DNA from: Fundidesulfovibrio agrisoli
Lineage (GTDB): Bacteria; Desulfobacterota; Desulfovibrionia; Desulfovibrionales; Desulfovibrionaceae
DNA: 64,000 nucleotides
Direction of reading: 5' to 3'
NCBI RefSeq assembly: GCF_022808715.1
Contig: NZ_JAKZKX010000011.1
Location: forward strand, 39,726 to 103,725
Made by a program: the position numbers and the translations under genes. This document shows, in pieces, positions 17,415-28,177 of the stretch. Below the pieces are notes generated by a model. The model was not told the DNA's origin and did not search any database. It saw only the letters and a list, made by a program, of their open reading frames with translations. Position 1 is the stretch's first letter, and every line of letters starts with the position of its first letter.

Positions 17415-18487
17415 TTTTCTGGCTGCTGGTCCCCTTCGCCGCTCAGATGACCGTGCTGAACGTGTTCCGCTACATCACGTTCCGCGCCATCTACGCTTTC
17501 GCCACTGCGCTCATCATCTCCATCGTGTTCGGCCCGCGGATGATCCGCTGGCTGACCAAGATCAAGTGCGGCCAGTACATCCACGAGGACGTCAAGGCCC
17601 ACCAGTGCAAGGCCGGAACCCCCACCATGGGCGGGCTGCTCATGGGGGCCTCCATCCTGGGTTCGGTGCTGCTCTGGGCGGACCTGGCCAACGCCAACGT
17701 CTGGATGGCCATCATGGTCTTCGTGGGCTTCGGGCTCATCGGCCTGGGCGACGACTACCTGAAGGTGGTCAAGAAGAACAACAAGGGCCTCTCCGCCAGG
17801 GGCAAGCTCATCGGGCAGCTCATCATCGCGGGCGTGGCCGTGGGCGCGCTGCTCCTGGACCCGGACTTCTCCACCAAGCTCCAGGTGCCCTTCTTCAAGA
17901 ACTTCTCGCCGGACCTGGGCTGGTGGTACCTGCCCTTCGCCGTGCTGGTGATCGTGGGGGCCTCCAACGGCGTGAACCTCACCGACGGGCTCGACGGCCT
18001 GGCCATCGGCCCCACGGTGGTGGCGGCGGGCATGTTCGCCCTGTTCGTCTACGTGGCGGGCCACGCTCAGATCGCGCGCTACCTGCAGGTGCTGCCGGTA
18101 TCCGGCGTGGGCGAGGTGGCGGTGTTCTGCGCGGCAATGGCCGGGGCGGGGCTCGGGTTCCTCTGGTTCAACGCCTACCCGGCCCAGGTGTTCATGGGCG
18201 ACGTGGGCTCCCTGGCTCTGGGCGGGGCGCTGGGCTTCGTGGCCGTGGTCTGCAAGCAGGAGTTCATCCTGATGATCGTGGGCGGCGTCTTCGTGCTGGA
18301 GACCCTCTCCGTGATCCTGCAGGTGGGCTACTACAAGTTCTCCGGGGGCAAGCGCATCTTCCGCATGGCCCCCTTGCACCACCATTTCGAGCTCAAGGGC
18401 ATACCGGAATCCAAGATCATCATCCGGTTCTGGATCCTCTCCATCCTCCTGGCCTTCGTGGCCTTGAGCACGCTGAAGCTGAGGTAG
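17411..18487 (+). CDS. mraY: Phospho-MurNAc-pentapeptide translocase
   Basis: 358 residues with about ten membrane helices, the usual MraY size. Signature segments: [18 protein letters not shown] with the DD pair, [27 protein letters not shown] and [11 protein letters not shown]. Makes lipid I at the inner membrane. GTG start at 17411 overlapping the murF stop. Confidence 0.97.
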   Translation: MIFWLLVPFAAQMTVLNVFRYITFRAIYAFATALIISIVFGPRMIRWLTKIKCGQYIHEDVKAHQCKAGTPTMGGLLMGASILGSVLLWADLANANVWMAIMVFVGFGLIGLGDDYLKVVKKNNKGLSARGKLIGQLIIAGVAVGALLLDPDFSTKLQVPFFKNFSPDLGWWYLPFAVLVIVGASNGVNLTDGLDGLAIGPTVVAAGMFALFVYVAGHAQIARYLQVLPVSGVGEVAVFCAAMAGAGLGFLWFNAYPAQVFMGDVGSLALGGALGFVAVVCKQEFILMIVGGVFVLETLSVILQVGYYKFSGGKRIFRMAPLHHHFELKGIPESKIIIRFWILSILLAFVALSTLKLR

Positions 18488-18491
18488 CGGG

Positions 18492-19808
18492 ATGCAGGCG
18501 CTGATCCACAAATCGCAGTTGGCGGGGCACAAGGCCGTGGTGGTGGGAGCCGCCGTGTCCGGCGTGGCCGCCGCCCGCCTGCTGGCTGCCCTGGGCGCCT
18601 CCGTCCGCCTGCTGGACCGCAACCCCGAGGCCCTGGACGCCGAAGCCCGCTCCATGCTGGAGGGCCTGGGCGTGGAGCTCAGGCTCGGCCCCCACAAGCC
18701 CGAGGACTTCGCGGGCGCGCAGATGGTGGTGCTCTCCCCCGGCGTGCCCGTGGCCAAGCTGGCCGCGCTCCTGGCGGCCTGCCCGGATGCCCAGGTGCTC
18801 GGCGAGCTGGAGCTTGCCTCCTGGTTCAACCAGGCCCCCATCGTGGCCGTCACCGGAACCAACGGCAAGACCACCACGACCACGCTCATCGGCGAGATCC
18901 TTCGCCACGCCGGGCGCAAGGTGTTCGTGGGCGGCAACATCGGCACGCCCCTCTCCGACCATCTGCTCTCGGGCGAGCCCTGCGACGTGGCCGTGCTGGA
19001 GGTCTCCAGCTTCCAGCTGCAGAACGTGAAGAGCTTCCGCCCCAAGGTGGGCGTGCTGCTCAACTTCTCGGCCAACCACCTGGATTTCCACGCCGACATC
19101 GAGGAATACCTTACGGCCAAGCTCAACCTCTTCGCGCGCATGACCGAGAACGACCTGGCCGTGCTGCCGCTTGAGATGAAGGACGAGTTGGAGGCCCGCA
19201 CGTTCACCAAGGCCCGCCGCGTGTACTTCACCGGCACCTCCCGCTTCCCGGAGAACCACCTGCCCGGCGCGCACAACAGGGCCAACATGGAGGCCGCCTG
19301 GCTGGCCTGCCGGGCCATGGGCGTGACCGAGGAGCAGGCCCGCGAGGCCGTGGCCGCGTTCAAGCCCCTGGCCCACCGCCTGGAGAGCCTGGGCGAGAAG
19401 GCCGGGGTGCTCTTCGTGGACGACTCCAAGGCCACCACCGTGGACGCCATGCGCGCCGCCGTGCAGAGCTTCGACCGCCCGGTGCGGCTGCTGGCGGGCG
19501 GCGTGTTCAAAGGCGGCGACCTGGAGGCGGTGCTGCCGCTGTTCAAGGGCCGCGTGGTGGAGGTGGGGCTGTTCGGGGCCAACCGCGAGGTGTTCGAGGC
19601 CGCCTGGAGCGGGCAGCTCCCCCTGTTCTGGGAGCCCACGCTGGAGGCCGCCGTGACCAGGCTGTACCGCAACAGCGAGCCCGGCGACGTGATCCTGCTC
19701 TCCCCGGCCACGGCCAGCTTCGACCTGTACTCCGGCTACAAGGCCCGCGGCGAGGACTTCGCCCGGATCATGGCCGGTCTGCCCGATGAGACGGAGGCCA
19801 GGCAATGA
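18492..19808 (+). CDS. murD: UDP-MurNAc-L-alanine:D-glutamate ligase
   Basis: 438 residues. N-terminal nucleotide-like fold (VVVGAAVSGVAAARLL), ATP loop VTGTNGKTTTTTLIGE, EVSSFQLQ and NFSANHLDFH are characteristic of MurD. GAGGTAGCGGG ribosome site precedes ATG 18492. One of few genes in the cluster not overlapping the gene before it (4-bp gap). Confidence 0.97.
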   Translation: MQALIHKSQLAGHKAVVVGAAVSGVAAARLLAALGASVRLLDRNPEALDAEARSMLEGLGVELRLGPHKPEDFAGAQMVVLSPGVPVAKLAALLAACPDAQVLGELELASWFNQAPIVAVTGTNGKTTTTTLIGEILRHAGRKVFVGGNIGTPLSDHLLSGEPCDVAVLEVSSFQLQNVKSFRPKVGVLLNFSANHLDFHADIEEYLTAKLNLFARMTENDLAVLPLEMKDELEARTFTKARRVYFTGTSRFPENHLPGAHNRANMEAAWLACRAMGVTEEQAREAVAAFKPLAHRLESLGEKAGVLFVDDSKATTVDAMRAAVQSFDRPVRLLAGGVFKGGDLEAVLPLFKGRVVEVGLFGANREVFEAAWSGQLPLFWEPTLEAAVTRLYRNSEPGDVILLSPATASFDLYSGYKARGEDFARIMAGLPDETEARQ

Positions 19809-20950
19809 GCGTGCACGCCCACTCCCAGGCGCACGTCGCCTCCCCCCCCATCGCGGCGCCCCGCTCCGGTTTCGACTGGTGGCTGGTGGCCTTCGCCGTG
19901 GCCCTGGCCGGGCTCGGCGTGGTCATGGTGCTCTCGGCATCGGGCATCATGGCGGAGCGCATGGTCCACGACAAATACTTCTTCTTCAAGAAGCAGGCGA
20001 TCTTCCTGGGCATCGGGGTGTGCCTGATGTTCTTCGTGGCCTGGCTGCCCCGCAAGATCCTCTACGGGCCGGTGTACCTCTGGCTCTTCGTGGTGTTGGC
20101 GCTCCTGGCCATGACCATGATCCCGCCGTTCTCGGTCAAGGCGGGCGGCGCGCGGCGCTGGATGCACCTGGGGCCGCTGCTGCTGCAGCCCATGGAGCTG
20201 GCCAAGGTGGTGCTGGTGTTCTACCTGGCCTATTTCTATTCCAGCAAACAGGCCCTGGTGAAATCGTTCTCCGTGGGCTTCATCCCCCCTGTCATCGTCA
20301 CGGGCATCCTGGGCGTGGTGCTGCTCATCCAGCCGGACTTCGGCGGCGCGGTGTTCCTGGGCATGCTCTTCTTCCTGATGAGCCTGGTGGGCGGCACGCG
20401 CATCATCTACCTGTTCGTCTCGGGCCTGTTCGGCGCGGCGGCCGCCGTGCTGCTGGTGGTGCACTCCCCCTACCGCTTCAAGCGCTGGTTCGCCTTCCTG
20501 GACCCCTTCCAGGACCCCCAGGGCACGGGCTACCAGCTGGTGCAGTCCTTCTTCGCCTTCGGCTCCGGCCAGGTCACGGGCGTGGGTTTCGGCGCGGGCA
20601 AGCAGAAGCTCTTCTACCTGCCCGAGGCCCACACGGACTTCATCATGGCCGTCACCGGGGAGGAGCTGGGCTTCATCGGCGTCTCCGTGATCTTGGCCAT
20701 GATCGGGGTGCTCATGTGGCGCTCCTTCCGCATCGCCCTGGCCCAGGACGACCTGCGCGACCGCTTCACCGCCTACGGCATGGCCATGGTGCTGGGCATC
20801 GGCTTCCTGCTGAACCTGGCCGTGGTCATGGGCTGCGTGCCGCCCAAGGGCGTGGCCATGCCCTTCCTCTCCTACGGCGGCTCCAACCTTATTTCGGGCT
20901 TCCTGTGCGTGGGCATCCTCCTGAACCTCTCGAGGAGGAAACCCACATGA
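19805..20950 (+). CDS. ftsW: Lipid II polymerase FtsW (SEDS family)
   Basis: 381 residues with about ten membrane helices. SEDS signatures GGARRWMHLGPLLLQPMELAKV, in pieces, and PEAHTDFIMAVTGEELGF, and the C-terminal PFLSYGGSNLI are present. Partner of FtsI in septal wall synthesis. ATGA overlap with murD. Confidence 0.97.
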   Translation: MSVHAHSQAHVASPPIAAPRSGFDWWLVAFAVALAGLGVVMVLSASGIMAERMVHDKYFFFKKQAIFLGIGVCLMFFVAWLPRKILYGPVYLWLFVVLALLAMTMIPPFSVKAGGARRWMHLGPLLLQPMELAKVVLVFYLAYFYSSKQALVKSFSVGFIPPVIVTGILGVVLLIQPDFGGAVFLGMLFFLMSLVGGTRIIYLFVSGLFGAAAAVLLVVHSPYRFKRWFAFLDPFQDPQGTGYQLVQSFFAFGSGQVTGVGFGAGKQKLFYLPEAHTDFIMAVTGEELGFIGVSVILAMIGVLMWRSFRIALAQDDLRDRFTAYGMAMVLGIGFLLNLAVVMGCVPPKGVAMPFLSYGGSNLISGFLCVGILLNLSRRKPT

Positions 20951-22011
20951 GGCGCGCCATCGTGACCACGGGCGGCACCGGAGGCCACATCTTCCCGGCC
21001 CTGGCGGTGGCGGCCGAACTCAAGGCCATGCACCCCGGCGTGGAGATCCTCTTCGTGGGCGGCGAAGGCCCCGAGGGCGAGCTGGCCCGCAAGGCCGGAG
21101 TGAGCTTCAGGGGCCTGGCCGTGCGCGGCGTGCTCGGCCGGGGCCTCAAGGCGATCCCCGCCATGTTGCGCATGGCCGGGAGCCTGGTCACGGCGCTGGC
21201 CATCGTCAGGGATTTCAAGCCGGAGGTGGTGGCCGGTTTCGGCGGCTACGCCGGGTTCTGCCCGGTGCTGGCCGCCTGGATGCTGCGAGTGCCCACCGCC
21301 GTGCACGAACAGAACAGCGTTCCCGGGGTGACCAACCGTTTCCTTGGCCGGGTGGTGGACAAGGTGATGGTGACTTACCCCGACGAAACCCGCGCTTTTC
21401 CGGCCGCCAAGGTGCTCGTCACGGGCAACCCGGTGCGCCCCGAGATCGCGGGATACGTCGAGGCGGAACCCTCGCGGGTGGTGCCAAAAAGGGTTCTTGT
21501 CTTGGGAGGCAGCCAGGGGGCCCGGGCCGTCAACCGGCTGATGGTGACGGCCTGGCCCCGTTTGGCTGCTGAAGGCGTGGAGCTCTGGCACCAGACCGGC
21601 TCCGCCGACTACGAATCATTGTCGCAGCACTATCGCGGGCAGGCTGGCGTCCGGGTGGAGCCCTTCATCACGGACATGGCCGCGGCCTACGCCTGGGCCG
21701 GGCTGGTGATCGGCCGCGCCGGGGCCTCCACCCTGGCCGAGCTGGCCTGCATGGGCAAACCCTCGCTGCTGGTGCCCTTCCCGCACGCCACGCACGACCA
21801 CCAGCGCGTGAACGCCTCCTGGCTGGAGCGCGAGGGCGCGGCCGTGGTCATCGCCGAGAAGGACCTCACCGCCGACGTGCTGGCCGGCACGATCCTCGGG
21901 CTGCTTAACGATCAGGACAGACTTCTGGCCATGGGCCGCGCCGCGCGCGCCCAGGCCAAACCGGACGCCGCCGGGGTGATTGCGCGCGAGCTCACCCGGC
22001 TGGCGGCATGA
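20947..22011 (+). CDS. murG: GlcNAc transferase MurG
   Basis: 354 residues. [13 protein letters not shown] glycine loop, [24 protein letters not shown] and [11 protein letters not shown] are classic MurG motifs. Converts lipid I to lipid II on the cytoplasmic face of the membrane. Start overlaps ftsW. Confidence 0.97.
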   Translation: MRRAIVTTGGTGGHIFPALAVAAELKAMHPGVEILFVGGEGPEGELARKAGVSFRGLAVRGVLGRGLKAIPAMLRMAGSLVTALAIVRDFKPEVVAGFGGYAGFCPVLAAWMLRVPTAVHEQNSVPGVTNRFLGRVVDKVMVTYPDETRAFPAAKVLVTGNPVRPEIAGYVEAEPSRVVPKRVLVLGGSQGARAVNRLMVTAWPRLAAEGVELWHQTGSADYESLSQHYRGQAGVRVEPFITDMAAAYAWAGLVIGRAGASTLAELACMGKPSLLVPFPHATHDHQRVNASWLEREGAAVVIAEKDLTADVLAGTILGLLNDQDRLLAMGRAARAQAKPDAAGVIARELTRLAA

Positions 22012-23441
22012 TGAAAGGAACCAACGTGGCTGACATCGATACGAGTCGCAACCCCGCGCGCGGCATGCGCACCCAGGTGAACCGCATCCACATGGTGGGC
22101 ATCGGCGGGTCGGGCATGTCCGGCATCGCCGAGGTGCTCCTGAACCTGGGCTACCAGGTCACCGGCTCGGACATGGCCCTCTCGGACACGGTCAAGCGCC
22201 TGCAGCGCCTGGGCGCGGAGATCTCCATCGGCCACGGCCGCGAGAACCTGGGCCAGGCCGACGTTCTGGTCAAGTCCACGGCCATCACCGAGGCCAACCC
22301 CGAGGTGGAGGAGGCCCGCCGCAGGGGCATCCCCGTGATCCCCAGGGCCGAGATGCTCTCCGAGCTGATGCGCCTTCGCTCCGGCATCGCCGTGGCCGGA
22401 ACCCACGGCAAGACCACGACCACCTCGCTTCTGGCCACCATCTTCTCCGAAGCCGGGCTCGACCCCACGGTCATCATCGGCGGCAGGCTCAACGCCATGG
22501 GCGCCAACGCCCGCCTGGGCGAGGGCCAGTACCTCATCGCCGAGGCCGACGAGTCCGACGGCTCCTTCCTGTGCCTCTCCCCGGTGATGACGGTGGTCAC
22601 CAACGTGGACGCCGACCACCTGGACTTCTACTCCGGCCAGGACGAGATCGATTCGAGCTTCATCCGCTTCTGCAACGCCATCCCGTTCTACGGCATGAAC
22701 GTGATCTGCCTGGACGATCCGGGCGTGCGCCGCATCCTGCCGCGCATCAACCGCCCGGTGCTGACCTACGGCGTGCAGGATGCCAAGGCCCGCCTGCGCG
22801 GCCGCATCCTGGATTCCGGGCCGCGCCCCCGTTTCGAGGTGCTTCTGGACGGCGAGCTCTGGGGCGAGGTGACCCTGAACCACCCGGGCCGCCACAACAT
22901 CCAGAACGCCCTGGGCGCCATCGGTGTTGCCATCGAGGCCGGTCTGGAGAAGAAGGCCATCCTGGCCGCGCTGGCCAACTTCGCTGGCGTGGGCCGCCGC
23001 TTCGAGAAGAAGGGCGAGCGCGACGGCGTGCTGGTCATCGACGACTACGGGCACCATCCTGCCGAGATCTCGGCCACTCTGGCCACGGCCAAGGGCTGCT
23101 ACCCGGACCGCAGGCTCGTGGTGCTCTTCCAGCCGCACCGCTTCACCCGCACCCAGGCCCTGTTCGGCGACTTCTGCAAGAGCTTCGAGGAAGTGGACGA
23201 ACTGGTGCTCACCGAAATCTACCCGGCTTCGGAGAAGCCCATCCCCGGCGTCTCCGGACAGAGCCTGGCCCAGGGCATCCGCCAGGTCTCCAAGACCAAG
23301 GTGACCTACGTGCCGGACTTCGACGCGGCCCTGCACACCCTGCAGGCCATGCTGCGCCCCGGCGACGTGCTCATCACCCTGGGCGCGGGCAGCGTCTGGA
23401 AGGTGGGCGTGCAGTATCTGGAGGGGGCGCATGGCGCTTAA
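22008..23441 (+). CDS. murC: UDP-MurNAc:L-alanine ligase
   Basis: 477 residues. [31 protein letters not shown] and [10 protein letters not shown] are MurC motifs. The start given overlaps the murG stop (ATGATGA). A second plausible start is the GTG at 22026, where AAGGA of the overlapping codons would serve as the ribosome site, giving a protein six residues shorter. Confidence 0.96.
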   Translation: MMKGTNVADIDTSRNPARGMRTQVNRIHMVGIGGSGMSGIAEVLLNLGYQVTGSDMALSDTVKRLQRLGAEISIGHGRENLGQADVLVKSTAITEANPEVEEARRRGIPVIPRAEMLSELMRLRSGIAVAGTHGKTTTTSLLATIFSEAGLDPTVIIGGRLNAMGANARLGEGQYLIAEADESDGSFLCLSPVMTVVTNVDADHLDFYSGQDEIDSSFIRFCNAIPFYGMNVICLDDPGVRRILPRINRPVLTYGVQDAKARLRGRILDSGPRPRFEVLLDGELWGEVTLNHPGRHNIQNALGAIGVAIEAGLEKKAILAALANFAGVGRRFEKKGERDGVLVIDDYGHHPAEISATLATAKGCYPDRRLVVLFQPHRFTRTQALFGDFCKSFEEVDELVLTEIYPASEKPIPGVSGQSLAQGIRQVSKTKVTYVPDFDAALHTLQAMLRPGDVLITLGAGSVWKVGVQYLEGAHGA

Positions 23442-24330
23442 GATCCAGCCCGGTCCCCGCTTCGCGGAACGCACCACCCTGCGGGTGGGCGGCCGCGCGC
23501 AGGCCGAGATCCTCCTGGAATCCCCGGAGGACGCGGCCCTGCTGGGGGACGAGCTGGCCCGGCACGCGGGCAGGCCCTTCGTGCTGGGTTGGGGAAGCAA
23601 TCTTCTGGCCCTGGACGGCGACCTGGACATCGCGGTCGTCAGCTTGGGCCAGGGTGGGGGCCCGGTGCGCGCCGGGCTTGCCTCCGGCCAGGGAGCGGGC
23701 GGTCGCGAGCTGGTGGTGGTCCCTGGCGGGTACATGCTGCCCAAGCTTCTCAACTGGGCCGCGCGGGAGGGCCTCTCCGGCATGGAGGGGTTGTCGGGAA
23801 TCCCCGGCACCGTGGGCGGCGCGGTGGCCATGAACGCGGGCAGCTACGGCCGCGAGACCGCCGAGCTGCTGGACGCCGTGCGCGTGTGGGACATGTCCGG
23901 CGGGCTGCGCTGGATCGGGCCGGAGCAGTGGCTGGCGGCCTACCGCCGCTTCACCCCCCTGGGCCTGGACGAACCCTGGCTGGTGCTGGAGGCGCGTTAC
24001 GCCCTGACCCCGGCGGCGCCAGTGGCGGTGCGCGCGGCCATGGACGACGTGCTGGCCCGCAAAAAGGCCACCCAGCCCGTTAGCGCGGCCACCTGCGGCT
24101 GCGTGTTCAAGAATCCTCCGGGCGTAAGCGCGGGCAAGATGCTCGACGAGCTGGGCTTCAAGGGCAAGGCCCTGGGCGGCATGCGCTTCTCGAACATGCA
24201 CGCGAATTTTCTGGTGAACGACGGCAGGGGCACGGCCATGGCGGCGCTGGAGCTGATCGACCAGGCCAGCCAGGCGGTGCTGGAACGCTTCGGCGTGGAG
24301 CTGGAGCTTGAAGTGAAGGTGGTGCAGTGA
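23431..24330 (+). CDS. murB: UDP-N-acetylenolpyruvoylglucosamine reductase
   Basis: 299 residues. FAD-binding [43 protein letters not shown] in pieces, and C-terminal HANFLVND are MurB features. The proton-donating Ser of E. coli MurB (SAGSFFKNP) is Cys here (CGCVFKNP), a variant also found in other bacteria. It overlaps the murC 3' end by 11 bp. Confidence 0.95.
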   Translation: MALKIQPGPRFAERTTLRVGGRAQAEILLESPEDAALLGDELARHAGRPFVLGWGSNLLALDGDLDIAVVSLGQGGGPVRAGLASGQGAGGRELVVVPGGYMLPKLLNWAAREGLSGMEGLSGIPGTVGGAVAMNAGSYGRETAELLDAVRVWDMSGGLRWIGPEQWLAAYRRFTPLGLDEPWLVLEARYALTPAAPVAVRAAMDDVLARKKATQPVSAATCGCVFKNPPGVSAGKMLDELGFKGKALGGMRFSNMHANFLVNDGRGTAMAALELIDQASQAVLERFGVELELEVKVVQ

Positions 24331-25259
24331 GCGTGGCCGCAAGACCCACATCGCGCCTGGGCCTGGGCGCGGGCAGAAGCCGCAACGCCCACTCCTACGG
24401 GGGCGGCAAGGACTCGCGCGCCAAGATCACGGCCTCCCGCACAGCCAACCGCGAAGGCCGCCTGACCCTGGCCAAGGCCAAGGGCAACAAGGCGCGCGGC
24501 AGATCCGGTGCGGGGTTCAAGGCCATGCTCCTGGGCGGCATGTTCGCCAAGCTGTGCACCCTGGTGCTGGGCTGCGTGCTGATGGTGGCCGTCTCGGTGG
24601 GCCTGCTGGCCGGTTACCGCTGGCTGACCACCATCGACTACTTCACCATCCGCGACCTGCAGGTCACGGGCATCAACCGCATGTCCCGCGACGACGTGAT
24701 CACCCAGGCCGAGCTGAGCCAGGGCCAGAACCTGCTAGCCGTGAACATGGAGAACGTGGAGTCCCAGCTGATGCGCAACCCCTGGATCGAATCGGCCCAG
24801 GTCACGCGCGTGCTGCCGGACACCCTGCGCATCGCGGTCACGGAGCGCGAGCCCAGCTACCTGGTGCAGTACGAGGAGAGCCTCTGCTACGCCGACGGCG
24901 AGGGCCGCATCATCGACAAGGTGCAGGCGGACAAGTTCGTCTCCCTGCCACAGGTCGAGGTGGAGTCCGGCATGGAGCGCCACCTGGCCCTTCTGGAGCA
25001 GCTGCGCCAGGCCCTGGCCGACAAGAAAGGCCCCTTCGGCCTGGACCAGGTGGCCTGGATACGGCTTTCATGGAGATACGGCCTGGAGATCAGGCTGATG
25101 GATAGGAACGTCCTGCTCTGCGTGGGCGTGGACGACTGGAAGAACAACCTCACCCACCTTGGGCTGGTCTGGAGCAACCTGCAGAAGCGCGGCGAGCTTG
25201 ACCAGGCCGCGATCATCTCGGCCCAGAACCACAAGGTGTGGGTGGAAAAGCACGGTTAA
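24327..25259 (+). CDS. ftsQ: Cell division protein FtsQ
   Basis: 310 residues. A long basic cytoplasmic N-terminus (about 60 residues), one transmembrane helix ([20 protein letters not shown]), then a POTRA domain ([19 protein letters not shown]) and the FtsQ/DivIB segment [21 protein letters not shown] overlap with murB. The usual ddl between murB and ftsQ is absent. Confidence 0.94.
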   Translation: MSVAARPTSRLGLGAGRSRNAHSYGGGKDSRAKITASRTANREGRLTLAKAKGNKARGRSGAGFKAMLLGGMFAKLCTLVLGCVLMVAVSVGLLAGYRWLTTIDYFTIRDLQVTGINRMSRDDVITQAELSQGQNLLAVNMENVESQLMRNPWIESAQVTRVLPDTLRIAVTEREPSYLVQYEESLCYADGEGRIIDKVQADKFVSLPQVEVESGMERHLALLEQLRQALADKKGPFGLDQVAWIRLSWRYGLEIRLMDRNVLLCVGVDDWKNNLTHLGLVWSNLQKRGELDQAAIISAQNHKVWVEKHG

Positions 25260-25292
25260 GACCACGCGAGCAAGGAGCGAGGGGGACCCGCA

Positions 25293-26525
25293 ATGGCCAA
25301 GTCTTCGGAACTCATAGTCGGATTGGATATCGGCACCACCAAGATCTGCGCGGTGGTGGGCGAGCTGTCCGCGGAAGGCGTGGATGTCGTCGGCATCGGA
25401 ACCGCGCCCTCCACGGGCCTGCGCAAAGGCGTGGTGGTCAACATCGAGCAGACCGTGGCCTCCATCAAGAAGGCCCTGGAAGAGGCGGAGCTCATGGCCG
25501 GGTGCGAGATCCGCACGGTCTACGCGGGCATCGCCGGGAGCCACATCAAGGGCTTCAACTCCCACGGGGTCATCGCCGTCAAGGGCGGCGAAGTCACCCA
25601 GAAGGACGTGGAGCGCGTGCTGGACGCGGCCAAGGCCGTGGCCATCCCGCTGGACCGCGAGGTCATCCACATCCTGCCGCAGGAGTTCATCGTGGACGAC
25701 CAGCGCGGCATCGCCGACCCGCTGGGCATGGCCGGCGTGCGCCTGGAAGTGAAGGTGCACATCGTCACCGGCGCGGTGACCTCGGCGCAGAACATCGTGC
25801 GCAGCTGCCATCGCGCCGGGCTGGATGTGGCGGACATCGTGCTGGAGGCCCTGGCCTCCTCCAAGGCGGTTCTCACCGAGGAGGAGCGCGAGATCGGGGT
25901 GGCCCTGGTGGACCTGGGCGGTGGAACCACGGATCTGGCCGTGTTCTCCAACGACTCCATCAAGCACACCTCGGTGCTGGCCCTGGGTGGCAACAACCTG
26001 ACCAACGACATCGCCTTCGGCCTGCGCACGCCGATGGCAAGCGCGGAGAAGATCAAGATCAAGTACGGCTGCGCCCTTTCCGACCTGGTGAGAAAGGACG
26101 AGGTGATCGAGGTCATCAGCGTGGGCGGCCGCGAGCCCCGCAGGCTCTCCCGCCAGGTGCTGGCCGAGATCTGCGAGCCGCGCATCGAGGAGATGCTGGC
26201 CCTGGTGGACCAGGAGCTGGTCAAGTCCGGACTGAAGAACGCCATCGCCGCGGGCGTCGTGCTCACGGGTGGAACCGCGCTCATCGAGGGCATCCAGGAG
26301 CTCGGCGAGCAGATCTTCAACCTGCCGACGAGAGTGGGCTTCCCCCTGCGCGTGGGAGGCCTCAAGGACGTGGTGAACAGCCCCATGTACGCCACGGCGG
26401 TCGGCCTGCTGATGTACGGCGCGGAGAAGGAAGGCGTGGAGAAGCGCTTCCGCATCCGCTCGGACGAAAAAGTGTTCAATCGCATCCTCGGCCGCATGCG
26501 GAAATGGTTCGTGGATGTGAAGTAG
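25293..26525 (+). CDS. ftsA: Cell division protein FtsA
   Basis: 410 residues. Actin fold: [16 protein letters not shown] at the start, [13 protein letters not shown] mid-protein, [11 protein letters not shown] near the end. The C-terminus [14 protein letters not shown] is an amphipathic helix that tethers FtsZ to the membrane. AAGGAGCGAGGGGG ribosome site before ATG 25293. Confidence 0.97.
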   Translation: MAKSSELIVGLDIGTTKICAVVGELSAEGVDVVGIGTAPSTGLRKGVVVNIEQTVASIKKALEEAELMAGCEIRTVYAGIAGSHIKGFNSHGVIAVKGGEVTQKDVERVLDAAKAVAIPLDREVIHILPQEFIVDDQRGIADPLGMAGVRLEVKVHIVTGAVTSAQNIVRSCHRAGLDVADIVLEALASSKAVLTEEEREIGVALVDLGGGTTDLAVFSNDSIKHTSVLALGGNNLTNDIAFGLRTPMASAEKIKIKYGCALSDLVRKDEVIEVISVGGREPRRLSRQVLAEICEPRIEEMLALVDQELVKSGLKNAIAAGVVLTGGTALIEGIQELGEQIFNLPTRVGFPLRVGGLKDVVNSPMYATAVGLLMYGAEKEGVEKRFRIRSDEKVFNRILGRMRKWFVDVK

Positions 26526-26587
26526 AAACGAGGGACAGGGTTATGAACATTCAGGGGGATCTTTTGCAATCGCAAGGAGAGGGGAAC

Positions 26588-27970
26588 ATGGACATTTACG
26601 ACATCGATTTCGAATCCAACGCACGCATCAAAGTGGTCGGGGTAGGCGGTGGCGGCGGCAACGCCGTGAACAACATGATCTGTTCGGCCCTGCGCGGCGT
26701 GACGTTCATCACCGCCAACACGGACATCCAGGCGCTGAACAAGTCCAAGGCCGAGTTCAAGATCCAGCTTGGCGACAAGCTGACCAAGGGCCTGGGCGCG
26801 GGCGCCAACCCGGACTGCGGCCGCGACGCGGCGCTTGAATCCATCGACCAGATCCGCAAGACCATCTGCGACGCGGACATGGTCTTCGTCACCGCGGGCA
26901 TGGGCGGCGGCACCGGCACCGGCGCGGCCCCGGTCATCGCGCAGGCCGCCAAGGAAGCGGGCGCCCTCACCGTGGGCGTGGTCACCAAGCCCTTCTTCTT
27001 CGAGGGCAAGAAGCGCATGGCAGCCGCCGAGCGCGGCATCGCGCTCTTGCGCGAGCAGGTGGACTCCATCATCACCATCCCCAACGACCGCCTGCTGACC
27101 ATGGCCTCCAAGAAGGCCGCCTTCATCGAGATGCTCAAGAAGGCCGACGAGATCCTCTACTACGCGGTGAAGGGCATCTCGGACCTCATCATGGTCCCCG
27201 GCCTCATCAACCTGGACTTCGCCGACGTGAAGGCCGTGATGAGCGAGATGGGCCTGGCCATGATGGGCTTCGGCGTGGCCCGCGGCGAGAACCGCGCCAA
27301 GGAGGCCGCCCTGAAGGCCATCACCAGCCCCCTGCTGGAGGATGTGACCATCGACGGCGCCAAGGGCGTGCTCATGAACATCACCTGCTCGCCCGACCTG
27401 ACCATCGAGGAAGTGGACGAGGCCGCCTCCGCCATCACCGAGGCCGTGCACGAGGACGCCAAGGTCTTCTTCGGCACCGTGTTCGACGAGAACGCCGGTG
27501 ACGAGATCCGCATCACCGTGATCGCCACGGGCATCGAGAGCGCCGCCGAGATGAGCCGCAACCAGGCCTCCAAGGTGAGCGTGCACCCGGCCGTGGCCGG
27601 GGCCGTCAACCAGCATGTGGAGCCCGCGCCCCAGCCCAGGGCCGTTCAGCAGCCCGTGCAGCAGCACCAGCCGGTGCAGCAGCCTGTCCACCAGGCGGCG
27701 CACAATTCCGGCCACCAGCCCTACGCCGGGCACGACGAGCTGCGCCCCCGCCGCGACCTGCCGCCGCAGCAGCAGCCCGCCAACCGCGCCGAGCGCGCCT
27801 TGGCCGCCCACAGCGACCTGACCATCCCGGCGTATCTGCGCAAGGGCCGCAAGGGCCCCGATTCGGCGGGCATCGCCCAGTACAGGAACCACTCGCCCGG
27901 TTCGGAGGACTTCGTGTTCGACGAGGACGAGTTCGAGGTGCCGGCCTTCATCCGCATGCAGGCGGACTAG
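26588..27970 (+). CDS. ftsZ: Cell division GTPase FtsZ with two C-terminal peptide motifs
   Basis: 460 residues. The GTPase core shows [15 protein letters not shown], the tubulin motif [13 protein letters not shown] and [11 protein letters not shown]. The linker (about 325-420) is rich in Gln, Pro and His. The tail has two FtsA/ZipA-binding-like peptides: [10 protein letters not shown] and, at the very end, [12 protein letters not shown] after an acidic DEDE stretch. Most FtsZ proteins have one. ATG 26588 has AAGGAGA upstream; an in-frame ATG at 26543 is possible but less typical. Confidence 0.97.
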   Translation: MDIYDIDFESNARIKVVGVGGGGGNAVNNMICSALRGVTFITANTDIQALNKSKAEFKIQLGDKLTKGLGAGANPDCGRDAALESIDQIRKTICDADMVFVTAGMGGGTGTGAAPVIAQAAKEAGALTVGVVTKPFFFEGKKRMAAAERGIALLREQVDSIITIPNDRLLTMASKKAAFIEMLKKADEILYYAVKGISDLIMVPGLINLDFADVKAVMSEMGLAMMGFGVARGENRAKEAALKAITSPLLEDVTIDGAKGVLMNITCSPDLTIEEVDEAASAITEAVHEDAKVFFGTVFDENAGDEIRITVIATGIESAAEMSRNQASKVSVHPAVAGAVNQHVEPAPQPRAVQQPVQQHQPVQQPVHQAAHNSGHQPYAGHDELRPRRDLPPQQQPANRAERALAAHSDLTIPAYLRKGRKGPDSAGIAQYRNHSPGSEDFVFDEDEFEVPAFIRMQAD

Positions 27971-28177
27971 GCCGCAAGCCGGACAGGGCCGCCCTCCGGA
28001 ATGGGGGGCGGGATGCGGTGCGAACCGCAGCCAGCGATGCAGGGCGCATCCGGCGGCAGCCGGTGCGGCCCGCGCTGCCCGGCATGGAACGGATCATGAG
28101 AACGATGAGGCATTCAGGCAGCCCCGCTGTCCGCTTGGCCCGGGGGACGATCCCCCCCGCCGGGCACGGATAGAGGC

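Noticed and set aside
28086-28175. 29-codon frame between ftsZ and the radical-SAM gene
   Set aside because: No ribosome site or recognisable content; within GC-rich inverted repeats.
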